Position numbers and translations under genes: made by a program. From Methylobacterium aquaticum (lineage in GTDB: Bacteria; Pseudomonadota; Alphaproteobacteria; Rhizobiales; Beijerinckiaceae), in the NCBI RefSeq assembly GCF_016804325.1, contig NZ_CP043627.1:6924192-6988191 (forward strand): a stretch of 64,000 nucleotides of DNA, given 5' to 3'. Position 1 is the first letter of the stretch, and every line of letters begins with the position of its first letter. Below the pieces are notes generated by a model that was not told the origin of the DNA, did not search any database, and was given only the letters and a program-made list of their open reading frames with translations. Below, piece by piece: positions 1 through 8,558 of the stretch.

Positions 1-1
1 C

Positions 2-1891
2 GGCGACAACCCGGCGGCCCAGCGGTACACCGAGTGCCGCATGACCGAGGTCGCCCGCCTCCTGCTCGAGGGGATGGACGAGGACGCGGTCGATTTCCGC
101 CCGAACTACGACGGGCAGGAGGAGGAGCCGGTCGTCCTGCCGGCGGCCTTCCCGAACCTGCTCGCCAACGGCTCGCAGGGCATCGCCGTCGGCATGGCGA
201 CCTCGATCCCGCCCCACAACGTGGCGGAGCTGTGCGAGGCGGCGCTCTACCTCATCACCCACCCTGCCGCGACCTCCGAGCAGCTGACCACCTTCGTCAA
301 GGGCCCGGACTTCCCGACCGGCGGCATCATCACCGACTCCGCGGCCTCGATCGCCGAGGCCTACCGCACCGGGCGCGGCGGCTTTCGCGTGCGGGCGCGG
401 TGGCAGAAGGAGGATCTCGGCCGCGGTACCTGGGCGGTGGTCGTCACCGAAATTCCCTACGGCGTGCCGAAGGCCCGGCTGATCGAGAAGATGGCCGAGC
501 TTCTCCAGGAGAAGAAGCTCCCGCTGCTCGCCGACGTGCGCGACGAATCGGCCGAGGACGTGCGGGTGGTGCTGGAGCCGCGCTCGCGGACCGTCGATCC
601 CGTGGTGATGATGGAATCGCTGTTCCGGCTCACGGAACTCGAGAGCCGCATCTCGCTCAACATGAACGTGCTCGTCGGCGGCACGGTCCCGCGGGTGATC
701 GGCCTCGCCGAGGCCCTGCGCGAATGGCTCGACCATCGCCGGGTCGTGCTGCAGCGCCGCTCGCGCCACCGCCTCGCCCAGATCGAGCGCCGGCTCGAGA
801 TCCTCGGCGGCCTGCTCATCGTCTATCTCGACCTCGACCGGGTGATCCAGATCATCCGCGAGGAGGACGAGCCGAAGGCCGAGCTGATGCGGGTCTTCGA
901 GCTGACCGAATTGCAGGCCAACGCCATCCTCGACACGCGCCTGCGCAGCTTGCGCAAGCTGGAGGAGATGGAGCTGAAGCGCGAGCACGACGCGCTCACC
1001 AAGGAGAAGGCCGATCTCGACGGTCTGATGGCCTCCGACGACAGGCAGTGGAAGTCGATCGCGACCCAGATCCGGACGGTGCGCAAGACCTACGGCCCCG
1101 AGACCCCGCTCGGCCGCCGCCGCACCACGCTCGAGAACCCGCCCGACACCTCCGGCATCGACTTTTCCGAGGCGATGGTCGAGCGCGAGCCGATCACCGT
1201 GATCGTCTCGCAGAAAGGCTGGATCCGGGCGCTGAAGGGCCACGTCGCCGATCTCTCGGCCGTGCAGTTCAAGGGCGACGACACCCTGAAAGTGAGCTTC
1301 CCGACCGAGACGACGGCCAAGATCCTGGTGCTGGCCTCGAACGGCAAGGTCTTCACGTTGGAGGCCGCCAAGCTCCCGGGCGGGCGCGGCTTCGGCGACC
1401 CGATCCGCCTGATGGTCGACATGGACGAGGGCTCGGAGATCGTCACCGTCTGGGCCCACAAGCCCGGCGTGAAGCTGCTCCTCGCCACCACCGACGGCCG
1501 CGGCTTCATCACCCCGGCGGACGGGCTCGTCGCCAATACCCGCAAGGGCAAGCAGGTGATCGGCCTCGACGATCCGGCCACCGCCAGCCTCGTCATGGAG
1601 GTGGGGGAGGGCGACCACGTCGCGGTCTGCGGCACCAACCGCCTGCTGACGGTGTTCCCGCTCGCGGAGATTCCCGAGATGGTCCGCGGCAAGGGCGTGC
1701 GGCTGCAGAAATACCGCGACGCCACCCTCGATTCGATCGTGGTCTTCCGCCTCGCCGACGGCCTGACCTGGCCCGACAGCGCCGGGCGCACCCGGAGCGA
1801 GGCCGGCGACGACCTGGCGAAGTGGGTCGGCCATCGCGGCGGCACCGGGGCGATGGCGCCGCGTGGCTATCCCAAAGCCGGCCGCCCGTGA
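2..1891 (+). CDS. parC: DNA topoisomerase IV subunit A, 5'-truncated by the window
   Basis: Breakage-reunion subunit of topoisomerase IV, which decatenates daughter chromosomes with ParE. The frame is open from base 2 and 629 residues are visible; roughly the first 110-120 residues of the family lie upstream of the window. The motif AAQRYTE with the catalytic tyrosine (codon 26-28) is still present, so the usual ATG-like position at 41 is an internal methionine, not the start. The coiled-coil/tower region follows and the C-terminal part (from about base 1180) is the beta-pinwheel domain. A GyrA-box (QRRGGKG-type) is not seen in that C-terminal domain, which favours ParC over GyrA. Very high confidence in family, high in ParC. 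Confidence 0.95.
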   Translation, partial: GDNPAAQRYTECRMTEVARLLLEGMDEDAVDFRPNYDGQEEEPVVLPAAFPNLLANGSQGIAVGMATSIPPHNVAELCEAALYLITHPAATSEQLTTFVKGPDFPTGGIITDSAASIAEAYRTGRGGFRVRARWQKEDLGRGTWAVVVTEIPYGVPKARLIEKMAELLQEKKLPLLADVRDESAEDVRVVLEPRSRTVDPVVMMESLFRLTELESRISLNMNVLVGGTVPRVIGLAEALREWLDHRRVVLQRRSRHRLAQIERRLEILGGLLIVYLDLDRVIQIIREEDEPKAELMRVFELTELQANAILDTRLRSLRKLEEMELKREHDALTKEKADLDGLMASDDRQWKSIATQIRTVRKTYGPETPLGRRRTTLENPPDTSGIDFSEAMVEREPITVIVSQKGWIRALKGHVADLSAVQFKGDDTLKVSFPTETTAKILVLASNGKVFTLEAAKLPGGRGFGDPIRLMVDMDEGSEIVTVWAHKPGVKLLLATTDGRGFITPADGLVANTRKGKQVIGLDDPATASLVMEVGEGDHVAVCGTNRLLTVFPLAEIPEMVRGKGVRLQKYRDATLDSIVVFRLADGLTWPDSAGRTRSEAGDDLAKWVGHRGGTGAMAPRGYPKAGRP

Positions 1892-1960
1892 CCGGGGCCC
1901 GCTCGCTCGACCTCATCCTGAGCGCCTGTTCGAGCGGGTCGACCGAGTTGAAATCCTCGA

Positions 1961-2106
1961 TGTCATCCCGGGGCCGCGACAGCGGAACCCGGGATCCATA
2001 ACCGCTGACGATACAGGATGAATCGGAAGGCTGGCCGCCTCTTTCGGCACTGTCAGCGGTTATGGATCCCGGGTTCTCGGCTTCGCCGAGCCCCGGGATG
2101 ACGTCG
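1961..2106. repeat. Palindromic intergenic repeat, family A copy 1
   Basis: Two inverted arms of about 50 bases (1961-2009 and 2052-2106) share GTCATCCCGGG / CCCGGGATGAC ends and an inner GGATCCATAACCGCTGAC / GTCAGCGGTTATGGATCC block. The same sequence family recurs at 30150-30294 and 46722-46879, and a short half copy lies at 13897-13932. It sits between the parC stop and the next gene and could act as a bidirectional terminator or mRNA stabiliser; that role is inference. Confidence 0.85.
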
Positions 2107-2190
2107 AGAGCAAGCGGCGTACGAGTTGAATCGATTGACGCAACCGCTCTAACAGCCATTGAGTTGAAGGCGGAGCCGCCGGAGGAGTCG

Positions 2191-2601
2191 ATGTCTGATG
2201 TGGAACGGTCTGCAATCCGGTCCGTATGGACGTTATACCATCCTCTGCTATGGACTATCTTCACCACCATCGTTCCAGCCAGCACGGCACTCGCTGAGAT
2301 CGCCGACAAGGTCGAGGACGCGCGAGCGCATCACGTCACCGTCTCCGCTGTCCTTCTCCTGTTCACCGCGCTGGCGGCCACGAGCGGCTGGCGTCGGGCA
2401 TTGCTGCTCTGGCCGCTGACGCTGGTCTGGGGAATGATCGCGTTCGGGGCGGTCTGGGAATGGCGTGAGGAATTGCAGCGGGACGGGGCATCAGCCCTGC
2501 TATGGGAGGGCGGAGCCATGGGGGCGGCCATGCTGCTCGGCCCACCCCTCTCCGCCGTCCTAGCCCAGCGTTGGCAACGAAGACGAGTGCGGGCGGACTA
2601 G
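2191..2601 (+). CDS. Small multi-pass membrane protein, unknown function
   Basis: A 136-residue protein with four hydrophobic stretches: near residues 12-33, 46-66, 72-94 and 105-125, with a basic RRRVR tail, so a polytopic inner-membrane protein. I do not recognise a family. The start at 2191 is preferred because GGAGGAG lies 4 bases upstream; the longer reading that begins at 2062 runs through the palindromic repeat and is probably an artefact. It is convergent with rpe (11-base gap). Confidence 0.6.
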   Translation: MSDVERSAIRSVWTLYHPLLWTIFTTIVPASTALAEIADKVEDARAHHVTVSAVLLLFTALAATSGWRRALLLWPLTLVWGMIAFGAVWEWREELQRDGASALLWEGGAMGAAMLLGPPLSAVLAQRWQRRRVRAD

Positions 2602-2611
2602 CCCCGCTGCC

Positions 2612-3295
2612 CTACACCCACTGCCCCATCGCCCCCTCCGCCGCCCGGCGGATCGCCGCGATGTTGGGCGCGTAGGCCTCGCGCCCGCCCTTGAAGGTGG
2701 CGGAGCCAGCCACGAGAGCGTTGGCCCCCGCCTTCACCACCGCCGGCGCCGTCTCCGGGGTCACGCCGCCATCGACCTCGATGTCGATGTCGCGCCCGGC
2801 GGTCATGGCGCGCACCCGCGACACCGTCTCGCAGACCGAGCCGATGAAGCTCTGTCCGCCGAAGCCGGGATTGACGGTCATGCAGAGCACGAGGTCGACC
2901 ATGTCGAGCACGGGCTCGACGAGGCTCGCCGGCGAGCCCGGATTGATCGCGACACCAGCCTTCTTGCCGAGCGCCCGGATGGTCTGGAGCGAGCGGTGCA
3001 GGTGGGGACCCGCCTCGGCATGGACCGTGATGATGTCGGCCCCGGCCTCGGCGAAGGCCGCGAGGTAGGGGTCGGCCGGCGCGATCATCAGGTGGACGTC
3101 GAAGATCGCCGTGGTGTGCGGGCGCAAGGCCTTCACCACCACGGGGCCGAAGGTGAGGTTGGGCACGAAATGCCCGTCCATCACGTCGATATGAACCCAG
3201 TCGGCCCCGGCCGCGACCACGTCGCGGACCTCCTCGCCGAGCCGGGAGAAATCGGCCGAGAGGATCGAGGGGGCGATCACCAGGGGACGGGTCAT
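2612..3295 (-). CDS. rpe: Ribulose-phosphate 3-epimerase
   Basis: Interconverts ribulose 5-phosphate and xylulose 5-phosphate in the pentose phosphate and Calvin-type pathways; cytoplasmic TIM barrel. The 227 residues match the family length. Visible motifs are [10 protein letters not shown] at the N-terminus, [12 protein letters not shown] with metal/catalytic residues H35, D37 and M39, DVHLM with H68, the [10 protein letters not shown] loop and the EVDGG motif carrying the second catalytic aspartate, then the phosphate-binding GSATF loop. The ATG at 3295 is chosen over a longer reading because it starts the conserved fold and has GCGAGG upstream. Confidence 0.96.
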   Translation of the reverse strand: MTRPLVIAPSILSADFSRLGEEVRDVVAAGADWVHIDVMDGHFVPNLTFGPVVVKALRPHTTAIFDVHLMIAPADPYLAAFAEAGADIITVHAEAGPHLHRSLQTIRALGKKAGVAINPGSPASLVEPVLDMVDLVLCMTVNPGFGGQSFIGSVCETVSRVRAMTAGRDIDIEVDGGVTPETAPAVVKAGANALVAGSATFKGGREAYAPNIAAIRRAAEGAMGQWV

Positions 3296-3385
3296 GGCTT
3301 GCCTCGCAGCATCGGGGGCGCAGATGCGCAAAAGGCCAGGGTTCTCACCCCAGCCCCGCGCAGACACAGGTCTTGTTCGGACGGA

Positions 3386-3664
3386 TCAGCGCCGGCGGAA
3401 CTGGCTGCCGCCGCGGAACGGCGGACGCGGGCCGGAGGACCGCTCGTCCTTGTGGCGGAACACCAGACGGCCCTTCTCCAGGTCGTAGGGCGACATCTCG
3501 ACGGTGACCCGGTCGCCGGCCAGAGTCTTGATGCGGTTCTTCTTCATCTTGCCGGCCGTGTAGGCCACGATCTCGTGGCCCTGGTCGAGCTGCACGCGGT
3601 AACGCGCGTCCGGCAGGATCTCGAGCACGAGACCGTCGAACTGCATCAACTCTTCTTTCGCCAT
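3386..3664 (-). CDS. infA: Translation initiation factor IF-1 with basic C-terminal tail
   Basis: Binds the ribosomal A site with IF-2 and IF-3 during initiation. Residues 1-72 are a standard OB-fold S1-like domain ([19 protein letters not shown]-like [32 protein letters not shown]). The bacterial family is normally about 72 residues; here there are 92, the extra 20 being rich in Arg, Gly, Pro and Phe and ending in FRRR. GGAGAGTGTGA lies directly before the ATG and supports this start. It lies 90 bases upstream of rpe on the same strand. Confidence 0.95.
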   Translation of the reverse strand: MAKEELMQFDGLVLEILPDARYRVQLDQGHEIVAYTAGKMKKNRIKTLAGDRVTVEMSPYDLEKGRLVFRHKDERSSGPRPPFRGGSQFRRR

Positions 3665-3805
3665 TCACACTCTCCACCCGGGTCGCCGTCGCGGTCGGCG
3701 CCACCGGGAGCACATTGTCAGGATCTGATCGCGACGCGCCCGGCCGTACGGGTGCTCGGCCGAGATGCCGGGCGCGCTGATGGCCTTGTAACGCTCGCTG
3801 TGCAT
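3665..3805 (-). CDS. Possible 46-residue upstream ORF abutting infA
   Basis: An ATG at 3805 opens 46 codons whose TGA touches the infA ATG with no gap (TGAATG). The peptide begins MHSERYKAISAPG, continues with a mixed hydrophilic stretch that reads like real protein, and ends in an Arg/Trp-rich tail. There is no convincing ribosome binding site, and no known family is recognised. It might be a translationally coupled leader for infA or simply an open stretch in GC-rich DNA. Confidence 0.3.
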   Translation of the reverse strand: MHSERYKAISAPGISAEHPYGRARRDQILTMCSRWRRPRRRPGWRV

Positions 3806-4095
3806 GTAAGGTGAGGCGATGGGACGCGCAAGCCAAGCCCGTGACGAACACACGGCTTCGTCATCGGGACGGGCGCGATCCTTGCACCCACAGGCGCCCC
3901 GCCGTTCCTCGGTCCGGCCCGCCCCGGACAGGCTGCACGCGCGAGCGGCACCTGATGCAGGCGGCGCATCTTTGAGCGCCGGCCGGTGATCGGTTTCCGT
4001 CCATTCTGCTGCGAGGCGGGGCGCCTTGCTGTACCGTCGGGCAGGGCGGCCCGCACGAGACGGGCTCCCGGAGGATACGATCCGAGGAGACGACC
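3806..4095. other. Gene-poor stretch upstream of infA
   Basis: About 290 bases between the infA leader region and a small plus-strand ORF. No RNA gene, palindrome or convincing coding frame was seen. It should contain the infA promoter, but no clear -35/-10 pair could be picked out. Confidence 0.4.
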
Positions 4096-4242
4096 ATGCA
4101 CGACATCGCACGGGCGCGGGGTGCGCCGCTGCCGCGCGCCGAGAGCACCGCCTGGTGGGCCGCGATGCCCCTGGACCTCTGGGGGGTGGTGCTGACGGTG
4201 ATCGCCGCGGGCGGGCTGAAGCTCGCCGGGATCCTGCCGTAA
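4096..4242 (+). CDS. Small putative membrane protein (48 residues)
   Basis: ATG at 4096 follows GAGGAGA at the right distance. The peptide has a hydrophilic N-terminus, two tryptophans, then one hydrophobic segment (about residues 26-46, LDLWGVVLTVIAAGGLKLAG) that could cross the membrane once. No family is recognised. Coding status rests on the ribosome binding site and the clean transmembrane-like profile only. Confidence 0.45.
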   Translation: MHDIARARGAPLPRAESTAWWAAMPLDLWGVVLTVIAAGGLKLAGILP

Positions 4243-4432
4243 CGCGATCTTACCCTGACGGAATCCTGCCTCACGCCGTCCACGCTGCCGTCGCACTCTC
4301 GCCAAAGCCCGGGATCAGGTTTCCTCGCAGGAGTTTTGGCAAGAGTTTTCGGCAAGAGTTTCGCAACCAACGGCCGGCACGATCCCAGTCCGGCCCGGGA
4401 GCGGGACGATTCGCGCGCAGGAGGACGGTTCC

Positions 4433-4570
4433 ATGCTGATGGCTTTCGTCGGACGCCTCACCCAGCGCTGGCGGGACCTCGTCGCGGAGATCATGGATCC
4501 CTACCGGCCCGAGCTGCACTACATGCGCGGCCCCGGCCCGCGCTGGCGCGAGCGTCATCCGGAGGGATGA
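4433..4570 (+). CDS. Small hypothetical protein (45 residues)
   Basis: ATG at 4433 is preceded by a strong AGGAGG with an 8-base spacer. The peptide starts MLMAFVGRLTQRW, is amphipathic for its first 25 residues and then Pro/Arg/Tyr-rich (DPYRPELHYMRG). No transmembrane helix or signal peptide is evident. Convergent with the MFS gene downstream. No recognised family. Confidence 0.45.
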   Translation: MLMAFVGRLTQRWRDLVAEIMDPYRPELHYMRGPGPRWRERHPEG

Positions 4571-4618
4571 GGGCCTGGCCGGACCGCCCGGCCCTCGCCG
4601 GACGGTCCAAGTCCCGGC

Positions 4619-5920
4619 TCAGCCCGAGGCCGGCACCGTCTGGTCGAGGGTCGTCGGCCGGTCGGAGAGGCGGCTCGCCACCACGAGGCCGATCAGCGCC
4701 GAGGCCGCGATGATCAGGCCCGGCGCCGCCGCCCAGCCGGTGGCGCCGATCAGGGCGTTGGCGGCGAGCGGCCCGAGGCCGCTGAGCAGCGTGAAGCCGA
4801 GATTGAGCGAGAGCGCGACGCCGCTGAACCGCACCCGGGTGGGAAACAGCCCGGCGAGCAGGTAGGCGAAGCTGCCATTGGCGCCGGCCACCGCCATGGT
4901 GAGGAGCGGCAGCACCAGGAACAGGTCGGCGTCGCCCCGCGCCAGCACCTGGTAGGCCGGGATCACCCCGATCAGGACGACGAGCGCGGAGGCCTGCATC
5001 AGCCGGCGCGGCGGCACCTTGTCGGCGAAGAACGAGGCGAAGAGCAGCGAGGCCGACATGGCGAAGAGCGCGACGTTCATCGCCATCGCCACGGTCTTGG
5101 GCGGGTACTTGAGCACCTGGATCAGGTAGGCCGGCATGTGGGCGAACAGGATGCCGTTGAAGCCCGCGGTCAGCGCGACGATGCCGATGCCGAGGAGCAC
5201 CGGGCGGCGGTGATCGCGCAGCACCTCGCCGATCGGCCGGCGGGAGGCGCGGTTCTGGAGGCGCAGGAATTCCGGTGTTTCCTCCAGGCTACGCCGCAGC
5301 ACGAAGCTCACGAGCCCGACCACGCCGCCGAACAGGAAGGCGATGCGCCAGCCGTATTCCGCCATCATGGCGGGCGGCAGCCAGGATTGCAGGGCGAGGT
5401 TGACCATCGCGGCGAGCAGCACGCCGCCATTGACCAGGCAGAAGACGATGCCGCAGGCGAGCCCCGGCCGGCGCGAGGCGGTCTCGACCACGAAGGTGAT
5501 GGCGCCCGGGAGTTCTCCGCCGATGCACAGCCCCTGTACGAAGCGAAGGAGCACGAGGAGCAGGGTCGCCCACACGCCCCAGGAGGCGTAGGCCGGCACC
5601 AGGCCCATGCCGAGCGTGCAGGCCGACATGGTGAAGACGGTGACCACGAACACGGTCTTGCGGCCGTAGCGGTCGCCGAAATGGCTCAGGACCAGCCCGC
5701 CGAGCGGCCGGGCGAGGTAGCCGACCGCGAACACCGCCAGCGACAGGGTGAGCGCCGCCACCGGATCGCTCGCCGGGAAGAAGGCGGCGGCGATGTCCTT
5801 GGCGAAGATCCCGTAGACGATGAAGTCGTAGTATTCGAGCCCGCCGCCGAGGCTCGCGAGCAGCGTCATTGTCCATTGGCGGCGGGTGAGATCGTGCCCG
5901 CCGCTCACATCGGGTGTCAT
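4619..5920 (-). CDS. MFS transporter, metabolite:H+ symporter type
   Basis: Twelve-helix inner-membrane carrier of 433 residues. The first helix carries the GGGLEYYDFIVYG motif and the loop after helix 2 has GDRYGRK, both typical of the MHS subgroup (ProP, ShiA, citrate carriers). RRSLEETPEF follows helix 6, another hallmark. GGAGGA precedes the ATG at 5920. It lies 84 bases downstream of the sugar-acid dehydratase on the same strand, so it may import that enzyme's substrate or a related organic acid. The substrate cannot be read from sequence. Confidence 0.85.
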   Translation of the reverse strand: MTPDVSGGHDLTRRQWTMTLLASLGGGLEYYDFIVYGIFAKDIAAAFFPASDPVAALTLSLAVFAVGYLARPLGGLVLSHFGDRYGRKTVFVVTVFTMSACTLGMGLVPAYASWGVWATLLLVLLRFVQGLCIGGELPGAITFVVETASRRPGLACGIVFCLVNGGVLLAAMVNLALQSWLPPAMMAEYGWRIAFLFGGVVGLVSFVLRRSLEETPEFLRLQNRASRRPIGEVLRDHRRPVLLGIGIVALTAGFNGILFAHMPAYLIQVLKYPPKTVAMAMNVALFAMSASLLFASFFADKVPPRRLMQASALVVLIGVIPAYQVLARGDADLFLVLPLLTMAVAGANGSFAYLLAGLFPTRVRFSGVALSLNLGFTLLSGLGPLAANALIGATGWAAAPGLIIAASALIGLVVASRLSDRPTTLDQTVPASG

Positions 5921-6004
5921 CGTGGTGTCCTCCGGGGCGTTCTTGTTGGTGTGCCCCGGAGCGCCCCTTAGAACGGTTCGGCCGTCGCCGCCATATCGCG
6001 CCGG

Positions 6005-7558
6005 CTACATCACCGCGCCGATCTGCCAGGGCACGAACTCGGCATCGCCGTAGCCGAACCCTTCCGACTTGGTGCGCTCGCCCGACGCCACGCGCAGGAT
6101 CGTCTCGAAGATCTGGCGGCCCTTCTCCTCGATCGAGACGCCGTCGAGCACGTCGCCGCAATCGATGTCCATGTCGTCCTGCATCCGCCGGTACATCTCG
6201 CTGTTGGTGGCGAGCTTGATCGACGGGGTCGGCTTGCAGCCATAGGCCGAGCCGCGGCCGGTGGTGAAGCACAAGACGTTGGCGCCGCCCGCGACCTGGC
6301 CGGTGGCGGCCACCGGGTCGAAGCCGGGGGTGTCCATGTAGACGAAGCCCTTCGCCGTCACCGGCTCGGCGTAGCGGTAGACGCCGGTCAGCGTCGTCGA
6401 GCCGCCCTTGGCGGTAGCCCCCAGCGACTTCTCCAGGATGGTGGTCAGGCCGCCGGCCTTGTTGCCGGGGGAGGGGTTGTTGTTCATCTCGCCGCCGTTG
6501 CGGGCGGTGTAGGCCTCCCACCAGTGGATCATCTCGACGAGCTTGTGGCCGATCTCCGGCGTGGCGGCCCGCGCCGTCAGCAGGTGCTCGGCACCGTAGA
6601 TCTCCGGCGTCTCGGACAGGATCGCGGTGCCGCCCTCGGCCACCAGCCGGTCGACCGCCGCCCCGAGCGCCGGGTTCGCCGTGATGCCCGAATAGCCGTC
6701 CGAGCCGCCGCATTGCAGGGCCAGCATCAGCTCGGAGGCCGGCACGGTCTCGCGCCTGGCCTTCGAGACGGAGGGCAGCATCTCGCGCAGCGCCGCGACG
6801 CCGGCCTCGATGGTGCGGCGCGTGCCGCCGCTGTCCTGGATGGTGAAGCTGCGGAAGGTCTCGCTCTCCTCGATGCCGTAGGCGCGCTTCCAGCGGTCGA
6901 TCTGCAGGCCCTCGCAGCCCAGGCCCACCATGATGACGCCGCCCATGTTCGGGTTGGCGGCGTAGCCCCACAGCGTGCGCTTGAGGATGTCGGCACCCTC
7001 GCCCTGGATGTCGTAGCCGCAGCCGGTGCCGTGGGTGAGCGGGATGATGCCGTCGATGCCCGGGAATTCGTCGAGCAGGCCGGAGCGGCGGGCTTCCTCG
7101 GCGATGAAGCGGGCGACGGTCGCCGAGCAGTTCACCGAGGTGAGCACGCCGACATAGTTGCGGGTGCCGACCTTGCCGTCGGCCCGGCGGTAGCCCTCGA
7201 AGGTGGCGCGCTGGGCGTCGGGCACCATCGCGACGGGACGCGCTTCCTCGCAGAAGCGGTAGTCGCGGGCAAAATCGCCCTTGGCCTCGCCGAGGCCGAC
7301 ATTGTGCTCGTGGACCCACTCGCCCGGCGCGATGGCCCGGCTGGCGAAGCCGATGATCTGGCCGAACTTGCGGATCGGCGCGCCCTCGGCGATCGGCACC
7401 ACCGCGAATTTGTGGCCCCGCGGCACGCGGGCCGAGGCGGTCACGCCCTCGACGGCGGCGCCGGGCACGATCGGGTCCACCGCCACCACGACGTTGTCCT
7501 CGTGGGCAAGGCGCACGATGCGGGGATTGGTGGGGTGGAGCGGGGTGGGGGCGGACAT
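6005..7558 (-). CDS. Galactarate/altronate dehydratase family protein
   Basis: UxaA/GarD family Fe-dependent dehydratase that removes water from sugar acids to give 2-keto-3-deoxy acids. The 517 residues suit a full-length GarD/UxaA enzyme: an N-terminal SAF-type domain (about 1-95), a linker around 100-130 with the family motif GYRRADGKVGTRNYVG, and a large C-terminal domain with THGTGCGYD, GLGCEG and LQCGGSDGYSG, whose cysteines and histidines are likely metal ligands, plus MNNNPSPGNKAGGLTTI and CFTTGRGSAYG. Galactarate versus altronate versus another aldarate cannot be decided. Likely cotranscribed with the downstream MFS gene. Confidence 0.85.
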   Translation of the reverse strand: MSAPTPLHPTNPRIVRLAHEDNVVVAVDPIVPGAAVEGVTASARVPRGHKFAVVPIAEGAPIRKFGQIIGFASRAIAPGEWVHEHNVGLGEAKGDFARDYRFCEEARPVAMVPDAQRATFEGYRRADGKVGTRNYVGVLTSVNCSATVARFIAEEARRSGLLDEFPGIDGIIPLTHGTGCGYDIQGEGADILKRTLWGYAANPNMGGVIMVGLGCEGLQIDRWKRAYGIEESETFRSFTIQDSGGTRRTIEAGVAALREMLPSVSKARRETVPASELMLALQCGGSDGYSGITANPALGAAVDRLVAEGGTAILSETPEIYGAEHLLTARAATPEIGHKLVEMIHWWEAYTARNGGEMNNNPSPGNKAGGLTTILEKSLGATAKGGSTTLTGVYRYAEPVTAKGFVYMDTPGFDPVAATGQVAGGANVLCFTTGRGSAYGCKPTPSIKLATNSEMYRRMQDDMDIDCGDVLDGVSIEEKGRQIFETILRVASGERTKSEGFGYGDAEFVPWQIGAVM

Positions 7559-7643
7559 GGGTGGGACCTTTTGGGGAAACGTCTTTGAATGATACGGCCG
7601 CTTGGAGCGGTCTGGAATGGTGTCGGTGTCACCCCACCCGCGA

Positions 7644-7762
7644 CCTCATCCTGAGGTGCGAACGAAGTGAGCCTCGAAGGAGGGCTCCAGGGACCGCAGA
7701 GGGATCTGGAACCCTCCTTCGAGGTCAGTCGATCTTCGATCGACTAACACCTCAGGATGAGG
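7644..7762. repeat. Palindromic repeat, family B copy 1
   Basis: A 119-base inverted repeat with CCTCATCCTGAGGTG at one end and CACCTCAGGATGAGG at the other, inner GCCTCGAAGGAGGGCTCCAG / CCTCCTTCGAGG arms and an internal GTCGATC-type hairpin. Two further copies lie at 50706-51074 (interrupted) and 50882-51000. Located upstream of the dehydratase gene and downstream of livF. Confidence 0.88.
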
Positions 7763-7801
7763 TGGTGGGCGGGAATCGAAACCTGCTGGCCGGTAAGATG
7801 G

Positions 7802-8545
7802 TCAATGCGCCAAAGCCTCCGCCTTGGCCCGCCCGCCGAGATACGCCGCCCGGATGTCGTCGTTGGCCCACAGGTCCTGCGGCGCGCCGCTGAGCACCAG
7901 CTGCCCGGTCTCCAGCACGTAGCCGCGATCGGCGACAGACAGGCCCATGCGGGCATTCTGCTCGACGAGGAGCACGGTGGTGCCGCGGCGGCGCACCTCG
8001 GCGATGATCGCGAACACCGCCTGGACGATCACCGGGGCGAGGCCCAGCGAGGGCTCGTCGAGGAGCAGGATGCGGGGTTTCGCCATCAGCCCGCGGGCGA
8101 GCGCCACCATCTGGAGCTGGCCTCCCGAGAGCGTCCAGCCCAGCGCGTCGCCGAAGCGGCGGATGTCGGGGAAGAGCTCGAACATGCCCTCCGCCTCGTC
8201 CTTGATCTGGCGGGTCGAGAGCCCCTTCCGGTTCGAGGCACCGAGCATGATGTTCTCGCGCACCGTGAGGCCCGGGAAGACCCGGCGCCCCTCCGGGACA
8301 TGCGCCACGCCGCGGCGCACGATCTCCTCGGGGTTGAGGCCAAGCAGCGACTGGCCCTCGAACAGGACCTCGCCGCCGGCCGGCTTCACCAGCCCCGAGA
8401 TGGTCTTGAGCGTCGTCGACTTGCCGGCCCCGTTGGAGCCGAGCAAGGTCACGACCTCGCCGGCCTCGACCGAGAACGAGATGCCGCGCACGGCCTCGAT
8501 CTCGCCGTAGCGCACGGTCAGGTCGCGGATTTCCAGGAGTGCCAT
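7802..8545 (-). CDS. livF: Branched-chain amino acid-type ABC transporter ATPase LivF
   Basis: Second ATPase of a hydrophobic amino acid uptake (HAAT/Liv) transporter. 247 residues with Walker A GSNGAGKST (about 37-45), the AHVPEGRRVFPGLTVREN stretch typical of LivF, signature LSGGQ, Walker B RILLLDEPS and H-loop region LLVEQNA. Last gene of a livK-livH-livMG-livF set on the minus strand, with 13 bases after livMG. The actual substrate may be an amino acid, amide or aromatic/organic acid; Liv-type systems are diverse in these bacteria. Confidence 0.92.
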   Translation of the reverse strand: MALLEIRDLTVRYGEIEAVRGISFSVEAGEVVTLLGSNGAGKSTTLKTISGLVKPAGGEVLFEGQSLLGLNPEEIVRRGVAHVPEGRRVFPGLTVRENIMLGASNRKGLSTRQIKDEAEGMFELFPDIRRFGDALGWTLSGGQLQMVALARGLMAKPRILLLDEPSLGLAPVIVQAVFAIIAEVRRRGTTVLLVEQNARMGLSVADRGYVLETGQLVLSGAPQDLWANDDIRAAYLGGRAKAEALAH

Positions 8546-8558
8546 CGATCTCTCCCGT

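Noticed and set aside
34..2001. Long open frame overlapping parC in another frame
   Set aside because: Composition is Arg/Gly/Pro-rich and follows the parC codons in the wrong phase; parC has clear family motifs over the same bases.
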